64,000 nt of DNA, taken from the NCBI GenBank assembly GCA_010279815.1, contig QEOQ01000114.1, forward strand, positions 698,255 through 762,254, given 5' to 3'. Positions 10,679-20,849 of the stretch are shown here, one piece after another (positions within the stretch are counted from its first letter, which is position 1; every line of letters begins with the position of its first letter). The DNA comes from Brachionus plicatilis. Taxonomy: Eukaryota; Rotifera; Eurotatoria; Ploima; Brachionidae. Below the pieces are notes generated by a model. That model searched no databases, was not told the DNA's origin, and saw nothing but the letters and a program-made list of their open reading frames with translations. The translations under genes were made by a program, and so were the position numbers.

Positions 10679-11254
10679 ATGAGCTCAGAACCTTTAAAAA
10701 CAATTAGTTTCATTACTGGCAATGCTAATAAATTAAAGGAATTTAATCAAATAATAGGAGACCTATCGTCATGTAAGATCGATAGCAAAGACATAGACTT
10801 ACCCGAGTACCAAGGTGAATCAGCCGAAGAAATTGCCATTGAAAAATGCAAAACAGCTCTAGGAATTCTAAATTCACCAGTTTTGGTTGAAGACACAAGC
10901 CTTTGTTTTAACGCAATGCACGGCCTACCCGGACCTTACATAAAATGGTTTTTAAAAAAGCTAAAACCCGAAGGTTTGTACAAGATGCTTGCAGGATTTG
11001 AAGACAAGTCTGCATTTGCCCAGTGTATATTTGCTTATGGTGAGCCTGGCAAAGAGATTCAACTTTTCGTTGGAAAAACAAACGGCAAAATAGTCGAACC
11101 CAGAGGCTCGCGTGATTTCGGATGGGATCCTTGCTTTCAACCAGATAATTTTGAGCTTACTTATGCTGAAATGACCAAAGAGCTTAAAAATACTATCTCG
11201 CATAGATACAAAGCAGCTGATGCTCTCAGAAATTATTTAGTCAACCAAAAATAA
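10679..11254 (+). CDS. ITPA: Inosine triphosphate pyrophosphatase
   Basis: This cytosolic house-cleaning enzyme hydrolyses ITP, dITP and XTP to monophosphates and so keeps deaminated purines out of DNA and RNA. The frame shows the whole HAM1/ITPA pattern: [11 protein letters not shown] at the N-terminus, [53 protein letters not shown] and the C-terminal [11 protein letters not shown] chose the ATG at 10679 (191 residues, against about 194 in human ITPA). An in-frame ATG at 10637 would add 14 residues that have no counterpart. There is no intron. Codon use is visibly richer in G+C than the flanks, as expected of a constrained gene. It appears intact and is flanked by unrelated AT-rich DNA. Confidence 0.97.
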   Translation: MSSEPLKTISFITGNANKLKEFNQIIGDLSSCKIDSKDIDLPEYQGESAEEIAIEKCKTALGILNSPVLVEDTSLCFNAMHGLPGPYIKWFLKKLKPEGLYKMLAGFEDKSAFAQCIFAYGEPGKEIQLFVGKTNGKIVEPRGSRDFGWDPCFQPDNFELTYAEMTKELKNTISHRYKAADALRNYLVNQK

Positions 11255-12050
11255 AAAAATTTAAATATTTTTAATAATTTTTCTTGCATTTTCTAGATCC
11301 ATTTTTTTGTTTGTTACAGAATTTTTTTAAAATTAGAACTTTTCAGTCAAGCAAAACGAATTAGTTCAAAAAGAAATTAACAAATTTTAGTCCATTTGAA
11401 TTTTTTTTGCTGATAGCCAAATTTTTCGATCAAGAATAAATAAGTCCTATGTAACCAAAGAAATAACCGAAATTATAGCTATTTTTTTAATCTAAATTTT
11501 AATTTTTTTTTATAAATTAAAAAAATATTTAAAAAGCAGTAAGTTTTAAAAAGATCATGTTCATATTAAGAATAAATTTTATTTTATAAAAATATTTGGG
11601 AAATATTTTGACAAAATAGTTCCTATGACATTTTTGGTAAAATTTTAGTGATAAAAAATAAAGTCCATGAACTTTCTTGATTTAGAGTACAAAAATTTAG
11701 ATTATTCTAAAGTGTTAAATAATTTATGTTATTTTTTTTTAATTTCGTTTTTTCTAGCGATAAAAAAGACGAAAAAATTAAATAATCCATGTTGGAAAGT
11801 ATTTGATTAGAAATTAAAGAAAATGAAAATCTCCGAATTTTAATCTAGTTAAATTATTTTTACATCAACAAAAAAATTCATAACTTATGAATTTTTTTCG
11901 TCAATAATAAAAACAATTCGTCAATAATCAATGCGTGTTTTGAATAGATAAATTTTCAATTTTTTAAAAATATTAATAGTTCAGGCTTAGATTTATCTAA
12001 GATTTAATCTTTTATAATTAATAGACTTTAAAATTTTAAAATTTTGGCCA
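11255..12050. other. AT-rich spacer downstream of ITPA
   Basis: No gene recognised. AATAAA-like strings occur near 11435 and could serve ITPA polyadenylation, but such strings are common here. Confidence 0.5.
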
Positions 12051-12053
12051 CTG

Positions 12054-12165
12054 AAGAAGAAATTTATGCTAAAATTGCAAAAAAATTCTGATTTATGGCA
12101 AACCTATTGCAATAGACAACCCAAGAGTATATAAATTTTTTGATGTGAAGCCTGATCTTGCAAAT
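12054..12165 (+). other. Fragment related to the Ulp1 element (45.96-46.09 kb)
   Basis: Across a frameshift this reads EEEIYAKIAKKF and then YGKPIAIDNPRVYKFF. The sequence at 45957-46085 reads the same way with conservative changes (YGKSIALDNPRVFKLF). Substitutions that preserve the residue type suggest a once-coding segment. The protein family is not recognised. It probably marks a decayed relative of the Ulp1-bearing element. Confidence 0.45.
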
Positions 12166-12567
12166 TTAAAAAAAAAATTCTGAAATTGGACTTTTTTTTG
12201 GGACTTTTTAACAACTCTGTATATTATTATATATAGTAAATGTTTTATTATCTTTTCTAAATTTTTTTTTTAATTATCAACATATAAAAGCTCTATTAAA
12301 AGCATATAAATGCTAAAATAAAAGAAGAAAAATTTGTTGCTGTTTTTAAACTGGGTCTGGTGGAAAATGTGAACAATTGTTCACAAAAAAATGTGACCAT
12401 GAGTATCAAGTCCAAAATGTGAACATTTTGTTCACATAATCTCTGGTCACATATTTGGTGACCATAAGCTGTTCACATAAAAAAAAATGTTCACCAAATT
12501 TTAGATTTAAAAAAATAAAAATTAAATAATTTAAAAAAGACAAAAATTACTTGGATCATTAATTAGC

Positions 12568-13076
12568 TCTAGATCAAATTCAGAAATCGATCCAAATGAA
12601 TTCGGCGAAGAAAATGGTGGGGATTTGCAAGATGTAGATATAAATGAAATTGGCGAGAGTGAAGATGATAAGACAGAATCCGTAACTTTAGTTAAATCAA
12701 AATCCGATGATACACCAATAGATAACCAAGATAGTGATGCCGAGTTGAGTTTAATGAGAATTTAATTACAATAGATAAGGAATTAAGCGTGTTAAATCTA
12801 ATCGCAGGAGAAAAAGCAATAAATTATCGTGAAAAAGCAATGACTGAAATTACTACTTCTCAAGAAACTTTGAATGTAGTAAAAACAGCACTCAGCAAAC
12901 ATGCAAACCCTGTACCATGTGATTTATGTGGAGAATTAATGAAAAACATCAAGGGTGTAAAGTTGCATATGGCAAAAAAACATAAAACTAATAAAAAAAG
13001 GAATTGGAATTTATCTTTTTTTTATTTGCATTTAAAATTTAACTTTTATTCTAAAATTGGGAGCGTATCAAAATAG
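12568..13076 (+). pseudogene. Acidic protein with a C2H2 zinc finger, frameshifted
   Basis: Two overlapping frames make one reading. 12568-12765 is very acidic (GEENGGDLQDVDINEIGES). A one-base shift near 12750 leads to 12770-13076, which contains PCDLCGELMKNIKGVKLH followed by MAKKH. That is a C2H2 finger (CX2CX12HX4H). The product is probably an accessory or N-terminal part of the enclosing MULE's protein, or a captured gene. No catalytic motif is visible. The last residues run into low-complexity sequence. Confidence 0.45.
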
Positions 13077-13271
13077 CAATTATCAAAATAGCTACAAACA
13101 AAAGTTTCAAAAAAGCTTTCAATTAAATAAAAATTTTATTGTGATTTATTTTTGATATATGATAGAGTAAAGCAGTGTTTGCCAAGAACTAACAACTTGG
13201 TGGAAGCTTGGCACAACGCTTTTTCAGTTAGTTAAATTTAATTAAGTTTTTTTCAATTTTATTTTATTGAA

Positions 13272-13520
13272 TTGATAATTATTCTAATAATTAAGAGTAT
13301 GTTGAATAAACATCCATTGGTCTATTCGTTGGTATATTCGCTAATAAAGGAACAAAAAAGAACAGAAAATGAACTTGTTAGATTGAAAACTGGAGTAATT
13401 TATAAAAGAAAGCCAAAATATTTATTGCTAGACGAACGTATCCAAAATATAATCAAAGAATATGATTCGTCCGATAAAGAAAAAACTTTAATTAATTTAT
13501 ATTTACTTTTAAAATATTAA
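13272..13520 (+). pseudogene. MULE transposase C-terminal remnant
   Basis: 82 codons, the useful part beginning LNKHPLVYSLVYSLIKEQKR and continuing LKTGVIYKRKPKYLLLDERI. This is the extreme C-terminal signature of FLYWCH-type MULE transposases in animals: a short helix after HP, then a basic KRKPKY patch. A clear homologue lies at 34737-34890 (HPSMYTLVDMFRKEQK, YKRKPKYILLDERI). The rest of the transposase is absent. It lies about 400 bp from the right TIR of its element, on the + strand. Confidence 0.6.
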
Positions 13521-14080
13521 TATTAGGGATGATTTTTTTGATTTTTATGATTTTTATTGGATTTTTATTTAAATTGACTAAAAAAATAAATTAGCTATTA
13601 TATAATAATTTAATTAATTTTTGTTTATGGCTATTTTTTTATAGCTATTTTTAAATGGCATTTAGCGATTTTTAATTTAGCTGATTTGATTGAAATAAAA
13701 ATCTCAGGTAAATTTTTAGCTATTTCGATAATTGCTATTTTGATACGGAGCCCTAAAATTAATGTTCGCAAAAAATAAAAACTGGATTCGAAAAATTTTT
13801 TTATTTTTTTATTTATCGATTTTGGTCACCAAATATGTGACCAGAGATAATATGAACAAAATGTTCACATTTTCGACTTGATACTCATGGTCACATTTTT
13901 TTGTGAACAATTGTTCACATTTTCCACTAGACCCTTTAAACTTAAAATAAAAAAAGCAAATTCTGGTAATTTAACGCAATTGTCAATTATAAAAAGTAAA
14001 ATTAACGTAAAATTACCAAAATTTCCTTTTTTTTAAGTTTAAAAACAGCACTATATTTTTCTTCTTTTATTTGAGAATAG

Positions 14081-15059
14081 CCAAGAGATAGAACATTTTT
14101 TGATTTTGTATTAGTTTCATCCAAACTTGCTAAAAAGACAGAAAAAAATTCATTTAAAAGTGTTTTAAAAATTTCTAAGTCAATTCGTTTGATCTGACTT
14201 GAATTTTTTCTAAAAGTCCTTTGACTTGAAAAAATTAAAAAAAAAAACTCGCTTAGACTTGACTTAAACTGACCTAAAAAATCATTCAGTCAATTTTAAT
14301 TAAAAATTTTTAATTTTAAGTCCTTGAAATGACTTTTTTTAAAAAAATTCAAGTTTAATATTCACATAAGATTATGTAAGCTTACTAAAAATAATGTAAA
14401 ATTACGTAAAATAACGTAATTTAGCCAGTTATAGAAGCCCTATTTTTTTTTAAATTTAATTTATGCCAATTCTGGCAATAAACTGAAAATAAATTAATTT
14501 TAAAAAAATTCTAAATAAATAATTAATAAAAAAACAAATATACAAAATGAATTAGCAAAAAATAAAGTTTCCTGAACCTTTAAAATGTTGTCTAAGCATT
14601 TATAAAAACCAACAAAAAACAAGAAAAAATAATTTGCCAAAGCTGTTTAAATATCAAAAAAACGAGCTAAAAAAATTAATTTTACCACTGTAAGGCAAAC
14701 AATATATAACAATATTTTGTTTATTTTTTAAAAAAAAATTCTCATGTCATTGGACCATTTTCTAAATGATTCAAAAATTAAAATTAAATTTACTTCAATT
14801 TCTTCACTTTATCTCATCGTTTCCACACTTTCTTTTTTATTTTCCACTCTTTTTTGCACCACCCTAGTAGTGTTTATTTAAAAAAATACCAATTTAACAT
14901 CAAAAAAAAAGAAGAGTTTATTCAAGAATAAAATTTTAATCAAAATCAAATAAAATAATATCTCAAAACTAAAAAATCTTCTCGTGACAGATAAACCAAA
15001 TTTAAAATTCAACTAACTCAAACTGTTAAGAGAATAAAATAATTTTTTGAAACGCAAAA
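14081..15059. other. AT-rich; decayed repeat fragments
   Basis: 14165-14345 is rich in GACTTGA/AGTCC words like those in the hAT-like MITE of the Ulp1 element. 14385-14430 carries TTACGTAAAATAACG words as in the Tc1-like elements. The last roughly 60 bp are presumably the 5' UTR of the exchanger gene. Nothing coding was seen. Confidence 0.4.
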
Positions 15060-16561
15060 ATGGGCTTGTTACTCAATCAAAAACTGGTCTGTGTCATATG
15101 CCTGATTGGTTCCTGTTCCATCATTGCCACATCCAAATACCTGAGCCGCAAGCTCATTGACGACACAAAAAACACCTACACATCAAACAAAAACAGCACG
15201 GAATGCCGCAACAGGACCATAGACGAGTTTCCCGCAGATTTTATGAGCGAACAAGAGCGCCGAAATGGCGGAATAATCGTTCACATATTGGTGACCATCT
15301 ACCTGTTTTGCGCCATAGCCATTGTGTGTGATGAATACTTTGTGCAGTCTTTGAACCGCATCTCAACAGACCTTCAGCTTAGAGACGATGTTGCGGGTGC
15401 CACATTTATGGCAGCTGGCAGCAGCTCGCCAGAGCTTTTCACCTCTCTGGTCGGCGTGCTGATCGCCAAGAGCGATGTGGGTGTCGGAACAATAGTAGGC
15501 TCAGCTGTTTTCAATGTGCTCTTTATAGTTTCCCTGTGTGCCCTAACTGCCAAGTCAGTGCTATCAATCGACTGGTTTCCCATCACAAGAGACTCTGTCT
15601 ACTACTTGGTGGCAATTGCAGCACTAATTGCATGCATCCGCGACGGCTACGTCCACTGGTACGAAGCAACCGCTTTAATTCTCCTCTATCTAGGATACAT
15701 TCTAATAATGTATTTTAATGAAAAAATTGAATTTTTTTTCAAATCTAAATGTAATTTGTAAAAAAAAAAATTTTTGAAAAATTATAACTTTTATTTAAAG
15801 TTAATCTGTTTGGTACATATGATTTAAATGATGACAGCATCCGTCTAATTGACCCAGACAATGTTGGTCAGTCTCCGTTCAAGCGTCCCAGATCAGTAGC
15901 CTCGTTTGACGATGAAAGCGAAGAGGATGCGCCTGTGGATGTGTTCGCTCTGCCTGGATCTTTAGTGAACAAAATTTTTTACATTATCTTATTTCCGGTC
16001 TATTTGATTTTTTTTTTCACCATTCCGGACTGCAGGCGTCCGACCTTTAGGCCTTTTCCGCGCTATTTCCTCACCTTTTTTATGTCAACAGTTTATTTGT
16101 CGTGTCTGAGCTATCTACTGGTTTGGATGGTGGTCATTATCTGCTTTACTTTTGGCATACCGGACACAGTGGCCGGCTTGACAATTCTAGCCTTTGGAAC
16201 CTCGGTGCCTGAGATTATTTCCAGTATTATTGTGGTGAAAAAAGGAAAAGGAGAAATGGCTATTTCGAACTCAATCGGCTCGAATGTGTTCGATATTTTA
16301 ATTTGTCTTGGTTTGCCATGGCTAATATCTGCTCTCAGTGATCTAAAGAAGCCTGTTAAAATCTACAGCCAAGGTATCATTTACACAGTGGTTGTTCTTT
16401 TAACAACTGTGGTCATTTTTATTGTTTGCTTTTTGATCAGTAAATGGAAGCTGAGTAAAAGACTTGGTGTAGTATTGTTGTTTTGCTGGGTTATAGCCAC
16501 AACTATAAGTTGTTTGTTTGAATTGGATGTATTCGGAAATTTTTCCATTCCTCTTTGTTAA
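15060..16561 (+). CDS. K+-dependent Na+/Ca2+ exchanger (NCKX, SLC24 family), two exons
   Basis: Exon 1 is 15060-15750, the intron 15751-15800 (50 nt, GT...AG), exon 2 15801-16561. The splice joins T+TT in frame and gives 483 residues. The protein exports Ca2+ (with K+) against Na+ entry across the plasma membrane. Residues about 1-24 are a hydrophobic leader (TM0/signal), with possible N-glycosylation at N45 and N51. Alpha-1 repeat: ATFMAAGSSSPELFTS (ion-binding E125), then DVGVGTIVGSAVFN. A short acidic cytosolic loop (DDESEEDAP) follows, about residues 230-280. Alpha-2 repeat: GLTILAFGTSVPEIISS, then SIGSNVFD (D395). Most NCKX proteins have Asp where E368 stands. The start ATG has an A-rich context. 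An AATAAA lies at 16579. The higher G+C than the flanks marks a constrained gene. It is shorter than vertebrate NCKX proteins, mainly in the loop. Confidence 0.95.
15751..15800 (+). other. 50-nt intron of the exchanger gene
   Basis: GTAATTTG at the donor and TTATTTAAAG at the acceptor. The interior is almost pure A+T. Removing it restores one frame (phase 1) across a stop at 15759-15761. The globin intron has exactly the same length. Confidence 0.85.
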
Positions 16562-16711
16562 ATATCATATTTTATTTGAATAAAATTTTTTAAAATAGAG
16601 TTTTTTTTTTTTAATTTCTAATTTAAAAAGAAAAGATTTAGAATCTTTCATTTAAAAGGGAAAATTGATCTTGATGATTAAACTAATTTAGATGAAGGTA
16701 AGGGGTAAATT

Positions 16712-17952
16712 CAGTGCTGCTATGATACGATGAATTCACAATATTTTACGTAAAATTACGTTAATTCACCAAATTTGACGATAAATTACGTGAAATGACA
16801 AATTCTAGAAAACGTCATTTGACGTAAAATTTCGAAAATAAACGTTTTTTTACGTAATTTTTAGTCAAATTTGGTCAAACACAAAATTGCCAAAAATTTT
16901 GGAAAAAATCGAAAATTCCGTAAAAAAAAAATTTTTTTTTAATTTTTTTTTAATTTTTTTTCATTGAAAGTTTTTAAAATCGAATTTTTTTTTTGACCAA
17001 AATTTACGTAAAAAATTGTTATTTTCGGTTAAAAAAAGTCAAACAAAGTCAAAAATGTAAATTTTATTAACAACTTAGTGATTTTAACTAATAAAAAAAC
17101 GCATATACACAATTAAATTAAAAAAACATATTAAAAAACGAAATTAATGATCTGACCAATCTCCGTTTCTCTCGATTACAACCTTTTTTACCTTTAAAAC
17201 AATTTTTAACATTACCTTAAAAATGAAGTGAAACATTTTATGTTACTTTTTTTAAATGATCAATATAATTTTTACATTTAAGTGGGGTCAGAGTTTTGTG
17301 AAAATCCTGTATGGGTTTAAATAGATCTGAGTCACTTAAAATATTCTTTTGTCTAACAAACACCTTTAATTCATTCCATAAAAGTTCAATCGGATTTAGG
17401 TCTGGAGATTTTGGTGGAGATTTTATCTAAAAATGAATTCTTCACTTTAGACTTTAGATACAAAAAACTTTCGAAAAAGCTTGGCAATGAGCTAACAGCA
17501 TGAAGGGAAAAGTTAATGTTAATGGGACTTAAACCCAAAAATTGACTCAAGACTTTTGTTTTTTATTAGTTAAAATTACTAAGTTGTAAATAAAATTTCC
17601 ATTTTTGACTTTATTTGACTTTTTTTGACTTTTTTTAACCGAAAATAACAATATTTTACGTAAATTTTGGTCAAAAAAAAAATTCGATTTTAAAAACTTT
17701 CAATGAAAAAAAATTGAAAAAAAATTTTTTTTTTACGGAATTTTCGATTTTTTCCAAAATTTTTGGCAATTTTGTGTTTGACCAAATTTGACTAAAAATT
17801 ACGTAAAAAAACGTTTATTTTCGAAATTTTACGTCAAATGACGTTTTCTAGAATTTGTCATTTCACGTAATTTATCGTCAAATTTGGTGAATTAACGTAA
17901 TTTTACGTAAAAACGTAAAATATTGTGAATTCATCGTATCATAGCAGCACTG
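16712..17952. mobile_element. Tc1-like element with ~400-bp inverted ends
   Basis: The ends start CAGTGCTGCTATGATACG and are mirrored almost base for base from 16712 to about 17095 and from about 17570 to 17952. Palindromic TTACGTAA-type words are dense in both arms. The right end is followed by TA; the left flank reads TT, so the expected TA duplication is damaged. The 480-bp core carries a Tc1 transposase remnant on the minus strand. Long arms around a short core would fold into a large hairpin. Confidence 0.8.
17238..17428 (-). pseudogene. Tc1/mariner transposase, C-terminal remnant
   Basis: Reading from the minus strand, KSPDLNPIELLWNELKVFVR is the last catalytic block of a Tc1 transposase. 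The third acidic residue is the E in NPIE. A helical tail (DFHKTLTPLKCKNYIDHLKK) and a stop follow. The N-terminal DNA-binding domain and the first two Asp residues are missing. It sits between the long inverted ends and is presumably what remains of the element's own gene. Confidence 0.8.
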
Positions 17953-18164
17953 TATTAAAAAAATTTTTTTTTTTTAATATAAATGTTATTTGTGATGTAT
18001 CAATTCGTAAAAAATTAATAAAAATAAATAAAATTTCAAATGGCAAACGAAAAAGTTGTCAACACTTTAGATTTGATTATGACGACTCAGCCTGGCAGTG
18101 TGTATACAATCGATACAAAATTTGTACTTGATAACATTACAGTGTTTAAAGTTAATCTGTATAA

Positions 18165-18425
18165 TAGGTAAGATTACATCATTTTGCGTAATTTTACGTA
18201 AAATTACACTAGTTTAAGTAAGTTTAGTCAAAAACGCCTACGGTCAAAAAAAACTTAATTTTAGAGGAAAAAGTGAAAAATTAATAAAAATTTTAATTTT
18301 ATAAGACAATTTTTGAAAAAAAACATTGCACTTTATTTTTTTTACATCATTTTACGTAAAATTACACAATTGAATGTAATAATATGTAATTTTCTGTCAT
18401 ATTTTTTAAGTAATGTAAATATTAG
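18165..18425. repeat. TTACGTAAAATTAC-type repeat
   Basis: Two blocks (about 18175-18210 and 18345-18375) share TACATCATTTTGCGTAATTTTACGTAAAATTACAC-type words in the same orientation, about 170 bp apart. They belong to the same motif family as the neighbouring Tc1-like element but lack recognisable ends. Confidence 0.35.
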
Positions 18426-18448
18426 GAAAGTAAGTCCCTATATTTTTT

Positions 18449-18703
18449 TTGTCAAAAGATGATTTTAAAAATAACAAAAAATTTTATGCAATTAAAAATG
18501 ATTCAAAAAGTGAAACAATAAATCTTTCGTTAAAAGTTTTTGGAATTTTTGCAGAAATTTTTAATTCGGTTTTACAGCCCGATTTTCATATAAAGAATTT
18601 CATCTCATTCCATACAAAAGATTTATTGTTTCAGACAGACTTATCAATTCACTCCAGTGACGGATGGCACTTAAAAGAAAAGTATCTCAAAAAAATGGAT
18701 TAA
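18449..18703 (+). CDS. Unrecognised reading frame
   Basis: About 84 codons without an ATG near the start. It has a plausible protein-like stretch (SLKVFGIFAEIFNSVLQPDF, SDGWHLKEKYLKK). Related-looking sequence in other frames continues to about 18960, so this is likely a frameshifted gene or transposon fragment. I recognise no family. Confidence 0.2.
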   Translation: MSKDDFKNNKKFYAIKNDSKSETINLSLKVFGIFAEIFNSVLQPDFHIKNFISFHTKDLLFQTDLSIHSSDGWHLKEKYLKKMD

Positions 18704-19289
18704 AGATAATCACAAAATCTTAATCAGTAATAAGAGGAATCTTAGATACAGGAACTGTTCATGTAATTAGAAGGATATGAATCTAAAAAAAGATAAAAAA
18801 AAATAAGAAGAATCCAAAAATATTGTAAAAATACCTAAATGATCAACAAGTAATCAAAAAATCTTTCAAAGCATTAAAAAAGTCAAACAATGAATTAACG
18901 CAAGAACCGATAGAATATTAACAGCTTTTAATGAGGCATTGATCGCTGGATTATCAACAACAAATAAAAAAACATGCACATGTCTGAGCCGCAAACTGGC
19001 CTGGACTGACGGACACGTTGGCCTTTTTTTGTTCGTGGCTTTAATTTCATTACGTTTTAATTTGAATCGCCGTATATATGATTTATAAAACTCTTAATAA
19101 AAATTTGTTTGCAATAACATTTTTTTTTATAAATTAAAGGAAATTTTTAAATATTATTTTCAATTTATTGTCTATGAAAAATTAACAGAGATTATTATTC
19201 TGGTAAAAATGATTCATTTTAATGAATTATTTTTCTATATTTTATGGCATATAATTATTTAAAATATCCGAAAAATATAAAGTTTTAGA

Positions 19290-19445
19290 TGGAGCGCTTA
19301 TTTAAAAATCAATAAATCCATTTTCAAATCGATGATTCTATCCATATTTGACTATTGCATTATCATAATCAATTCTGGGTCAGAGAAAATTAAAATCATA
19401 CTTCAGAAAATTCAAAACAAGATTTTGAAAATTTTTAAAAAATTT
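19290..19445 (+). mobile_element. LINE RT C-terminal scrap
   Basis: The frame reads KSIFKSMILSIFDYCIIIIN, then ILQKIQNKILKIFKK. This is the thumb-region pattern of a non-LTR RT (PILxY ... LQxIQNKxLR). It joins a second LINE piece at about 19445. Confidence 0.5.
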
Positions 19446-19726
19446 TTATTCAAGTTTGGAATCCAATGTAAAAGAAAGACATATCAAGTATACAGTATGC
19501 TGCAAAAATTTAGAAATTAATTATTTTTTTTATCTTAAGTAGTTTATTTATTGTATTCGACGAAAATTGAGTGTAAAAGAAAATAAATAAAAACACTGAT
19601 TTGTAGAATTTTTTACTCTCTACAATTTGATATATGACACTCGGCATAAAAATATAATCGGCTTTTAAATACCGTAAATTCTCGAAACTTAGTACATGTA
19701 ACTAAATCGGATTTTTTAAGTTGTTA

Positions 19727-20246
19727 CATTATTAGCTCTTGGTGTCCTTATTTTGAAAAAGATGTGAATGCGCTGGAAAAAGTACAAAGAAGAGCGTCAA
19801 AATTAGTTCATGAACTGCGTCATTTAGACTACTCGGAACGACTATCAAAGTTAAAATTAACCGACTTGAAAACAAGAAGAGTACGTGGCGATTTGATTCA
19901 AATGTTTAAGATAGTTAATGGTATAGAGATTGTGAATTTTACCAACGGGATCAATTATAGTTCAAACACCAAGATAGATAATAGGAGATATGAGTTGAGA
20001 AGACACAGACAGAACCTTACACGAGAGCTAGTTAGGAGTTGTGTTCCAAGATTTAACTTTTTTATTAACCGGGTTGTCAATGATTGGAATAAACTACCGG
20101 AAGAAATTATCAACTCAAGGAATACAAACAGTTTCAAAGCAAAATTCGATGTTTGGATGGCGAAACGATTTGAAGCGACTGCTATAGCTCATTAGAGCTC
20201 TGCTTGGTTGACTCCAAGCTGCAGTTTACACTACTACTACTACTAC
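19727..20246 (+). mobile_element. 5'-truncated CR1/L2-like LINE with (CTA)n tail
   Basis: 520 bp inserted in the palindrome. The body is ORF2 C-terminus, followed by two small hairpins (AGCTC/GAGCT overlapping the stop codon, and CTTGG/CCAAG), then CTGCAGTTTACACTAC and further CTA units. ACAT occurs on both sides of the insertion and may be part of a target duplication. Confidence 0.75.
19731..20195 (+). pseudogene. LINE ORF2 C-terminal domain
   Basis: 154 open codons, beginning SSWCPYFEKDVNALEKVQRR and ending in ATAIAH and a TAG. Conserved landmarks of CR1/L2-like elements are present: LEKVQRRASKLVHELRHL, RRVRGDLIQMFKIV, RRHRQNLTRELVRS and VNDWNKLPEEI. It is homologous to 23544-24389 with many substitutions, so it is an older copy or another subfamily. 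The RT active site was never inserted (5' truncation). Confidence 0.85.
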
Positions 20247-20849
20247 ATGTAACAAGTACCATCTCGCCCATGTTATAACTTACTATCATTTAACTTGTAA
20301 CTAAACCCAAAAATCTAAAATAAACACTGTGTTTAAATCGAATATTCAATTTTTATTACATGGTCCAAAACTAGAGGTTTGACTTTTGGTACGTCTCTTA
20401 AAATTAAAAAAAAATTCTATTTAGAAAAATATTTTTCTTTATTTTAATTATTGGTACGTCTCTTAAAATTAAAAAAAAAAAAAGATTTTTGATTTTAATT
20501 TTAAGAGACGTACCAAAAGTCAAACCTCTAGTTTTAGACCATGTAATAAAAATTGAATATTCGATTTAAACACAGTGTTTATTTTAGATTTTTGGGTATA
20601 GTTACAAGTAACTAAATGAGAGTAAGTTGTAACATGGGCGAGATGGTACTTGTTAAATGTAACAACTTAAAAAATCCGATTATGTAACATGTACTAAGTT
20701 TCGAGAATTTATAGTATTTTCTAATTTTGAGTAAATTGTGCTCTTAAACTACTTAATTTAAAAACTTTCTAACCCCTCATTTTCATTCAAAATAACATTA
20801 CCAAAAAATCTTTATTTTGCCAAATTGGAAAAAAATGGGTCCAGCCCAC

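Larger units (their letters stand above)
12353..13934. mobile_element. MULE-type DNA transposon, 1582 bp, TSD TTTAAACT
   Basis: The terminal inverted repeats are about 110 bp, starting GGGTCTGGTGGAAAATGTG at 12353 and mirrored to 13934 with few mismatches. The 8-bp sequence TTTAAACT directly flanks both ends (12345-12352 and 13935-13942). The interior encodes an acidic/C2H2 protein scrap and a short C-terminal frame resembling FLYWCH-type MULE transposases. Within the TIR, GTTCACA/TGTGAAC palindromes recur. The catalytic core is missing, so this is an internally deleted copy. The superfamily call rests on the C-terminal frame; by length alone an 8-bp duplication would also fit hAT. Confidence 0.75.
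12310..14080. mobile_element. Palindromic MITE split by a MULE
   Basis: The outer sequence left of 12353 (AATAAAAGAAGAAAAAT, GCTGTTTTTAAACT) is repeated in reverse complement at 14037-14075. Removing the MULE and one copy of its target duplication restores a continuous palindrome whose end reads CAGTGCTGTTTTTAAACTT. Such CAGTGCTG ends resemble the Tc1-like elements at 16712 and 40285. The MULE therefore landed in an older foldback MITE. Confidence 0.55.
19668..20715. mobile_element. Large palindromic foldback element interrupted by a LINE
   Basis: The left arm is 19668-19726 plus 20246-20415; the right arm is 20485-20715. The mirrored sequence includes TTCTCGAAACTTAGTACATG, ACAAGTACCATCTCGCCCAT and GGTTTGACTTTTGGTACGTC. 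Joined, the arms are about 225 bp around a short AT spacer. It carries no coding sequence of its own. The LINE inserted 58 bp into the left arm. A short extra copy of the GGTACGTCTCTTAAAATTAA word lies near the centre. Confidence 0.75.

Noticed and set aside
18975..19035. Short GC-richer patch (CATGTCTGAGCCGCAAACTG and following)
   Set aside because: Looked at for a tRNA or exon; no cloverleaf, no stable frame and no repeat partner in the window.
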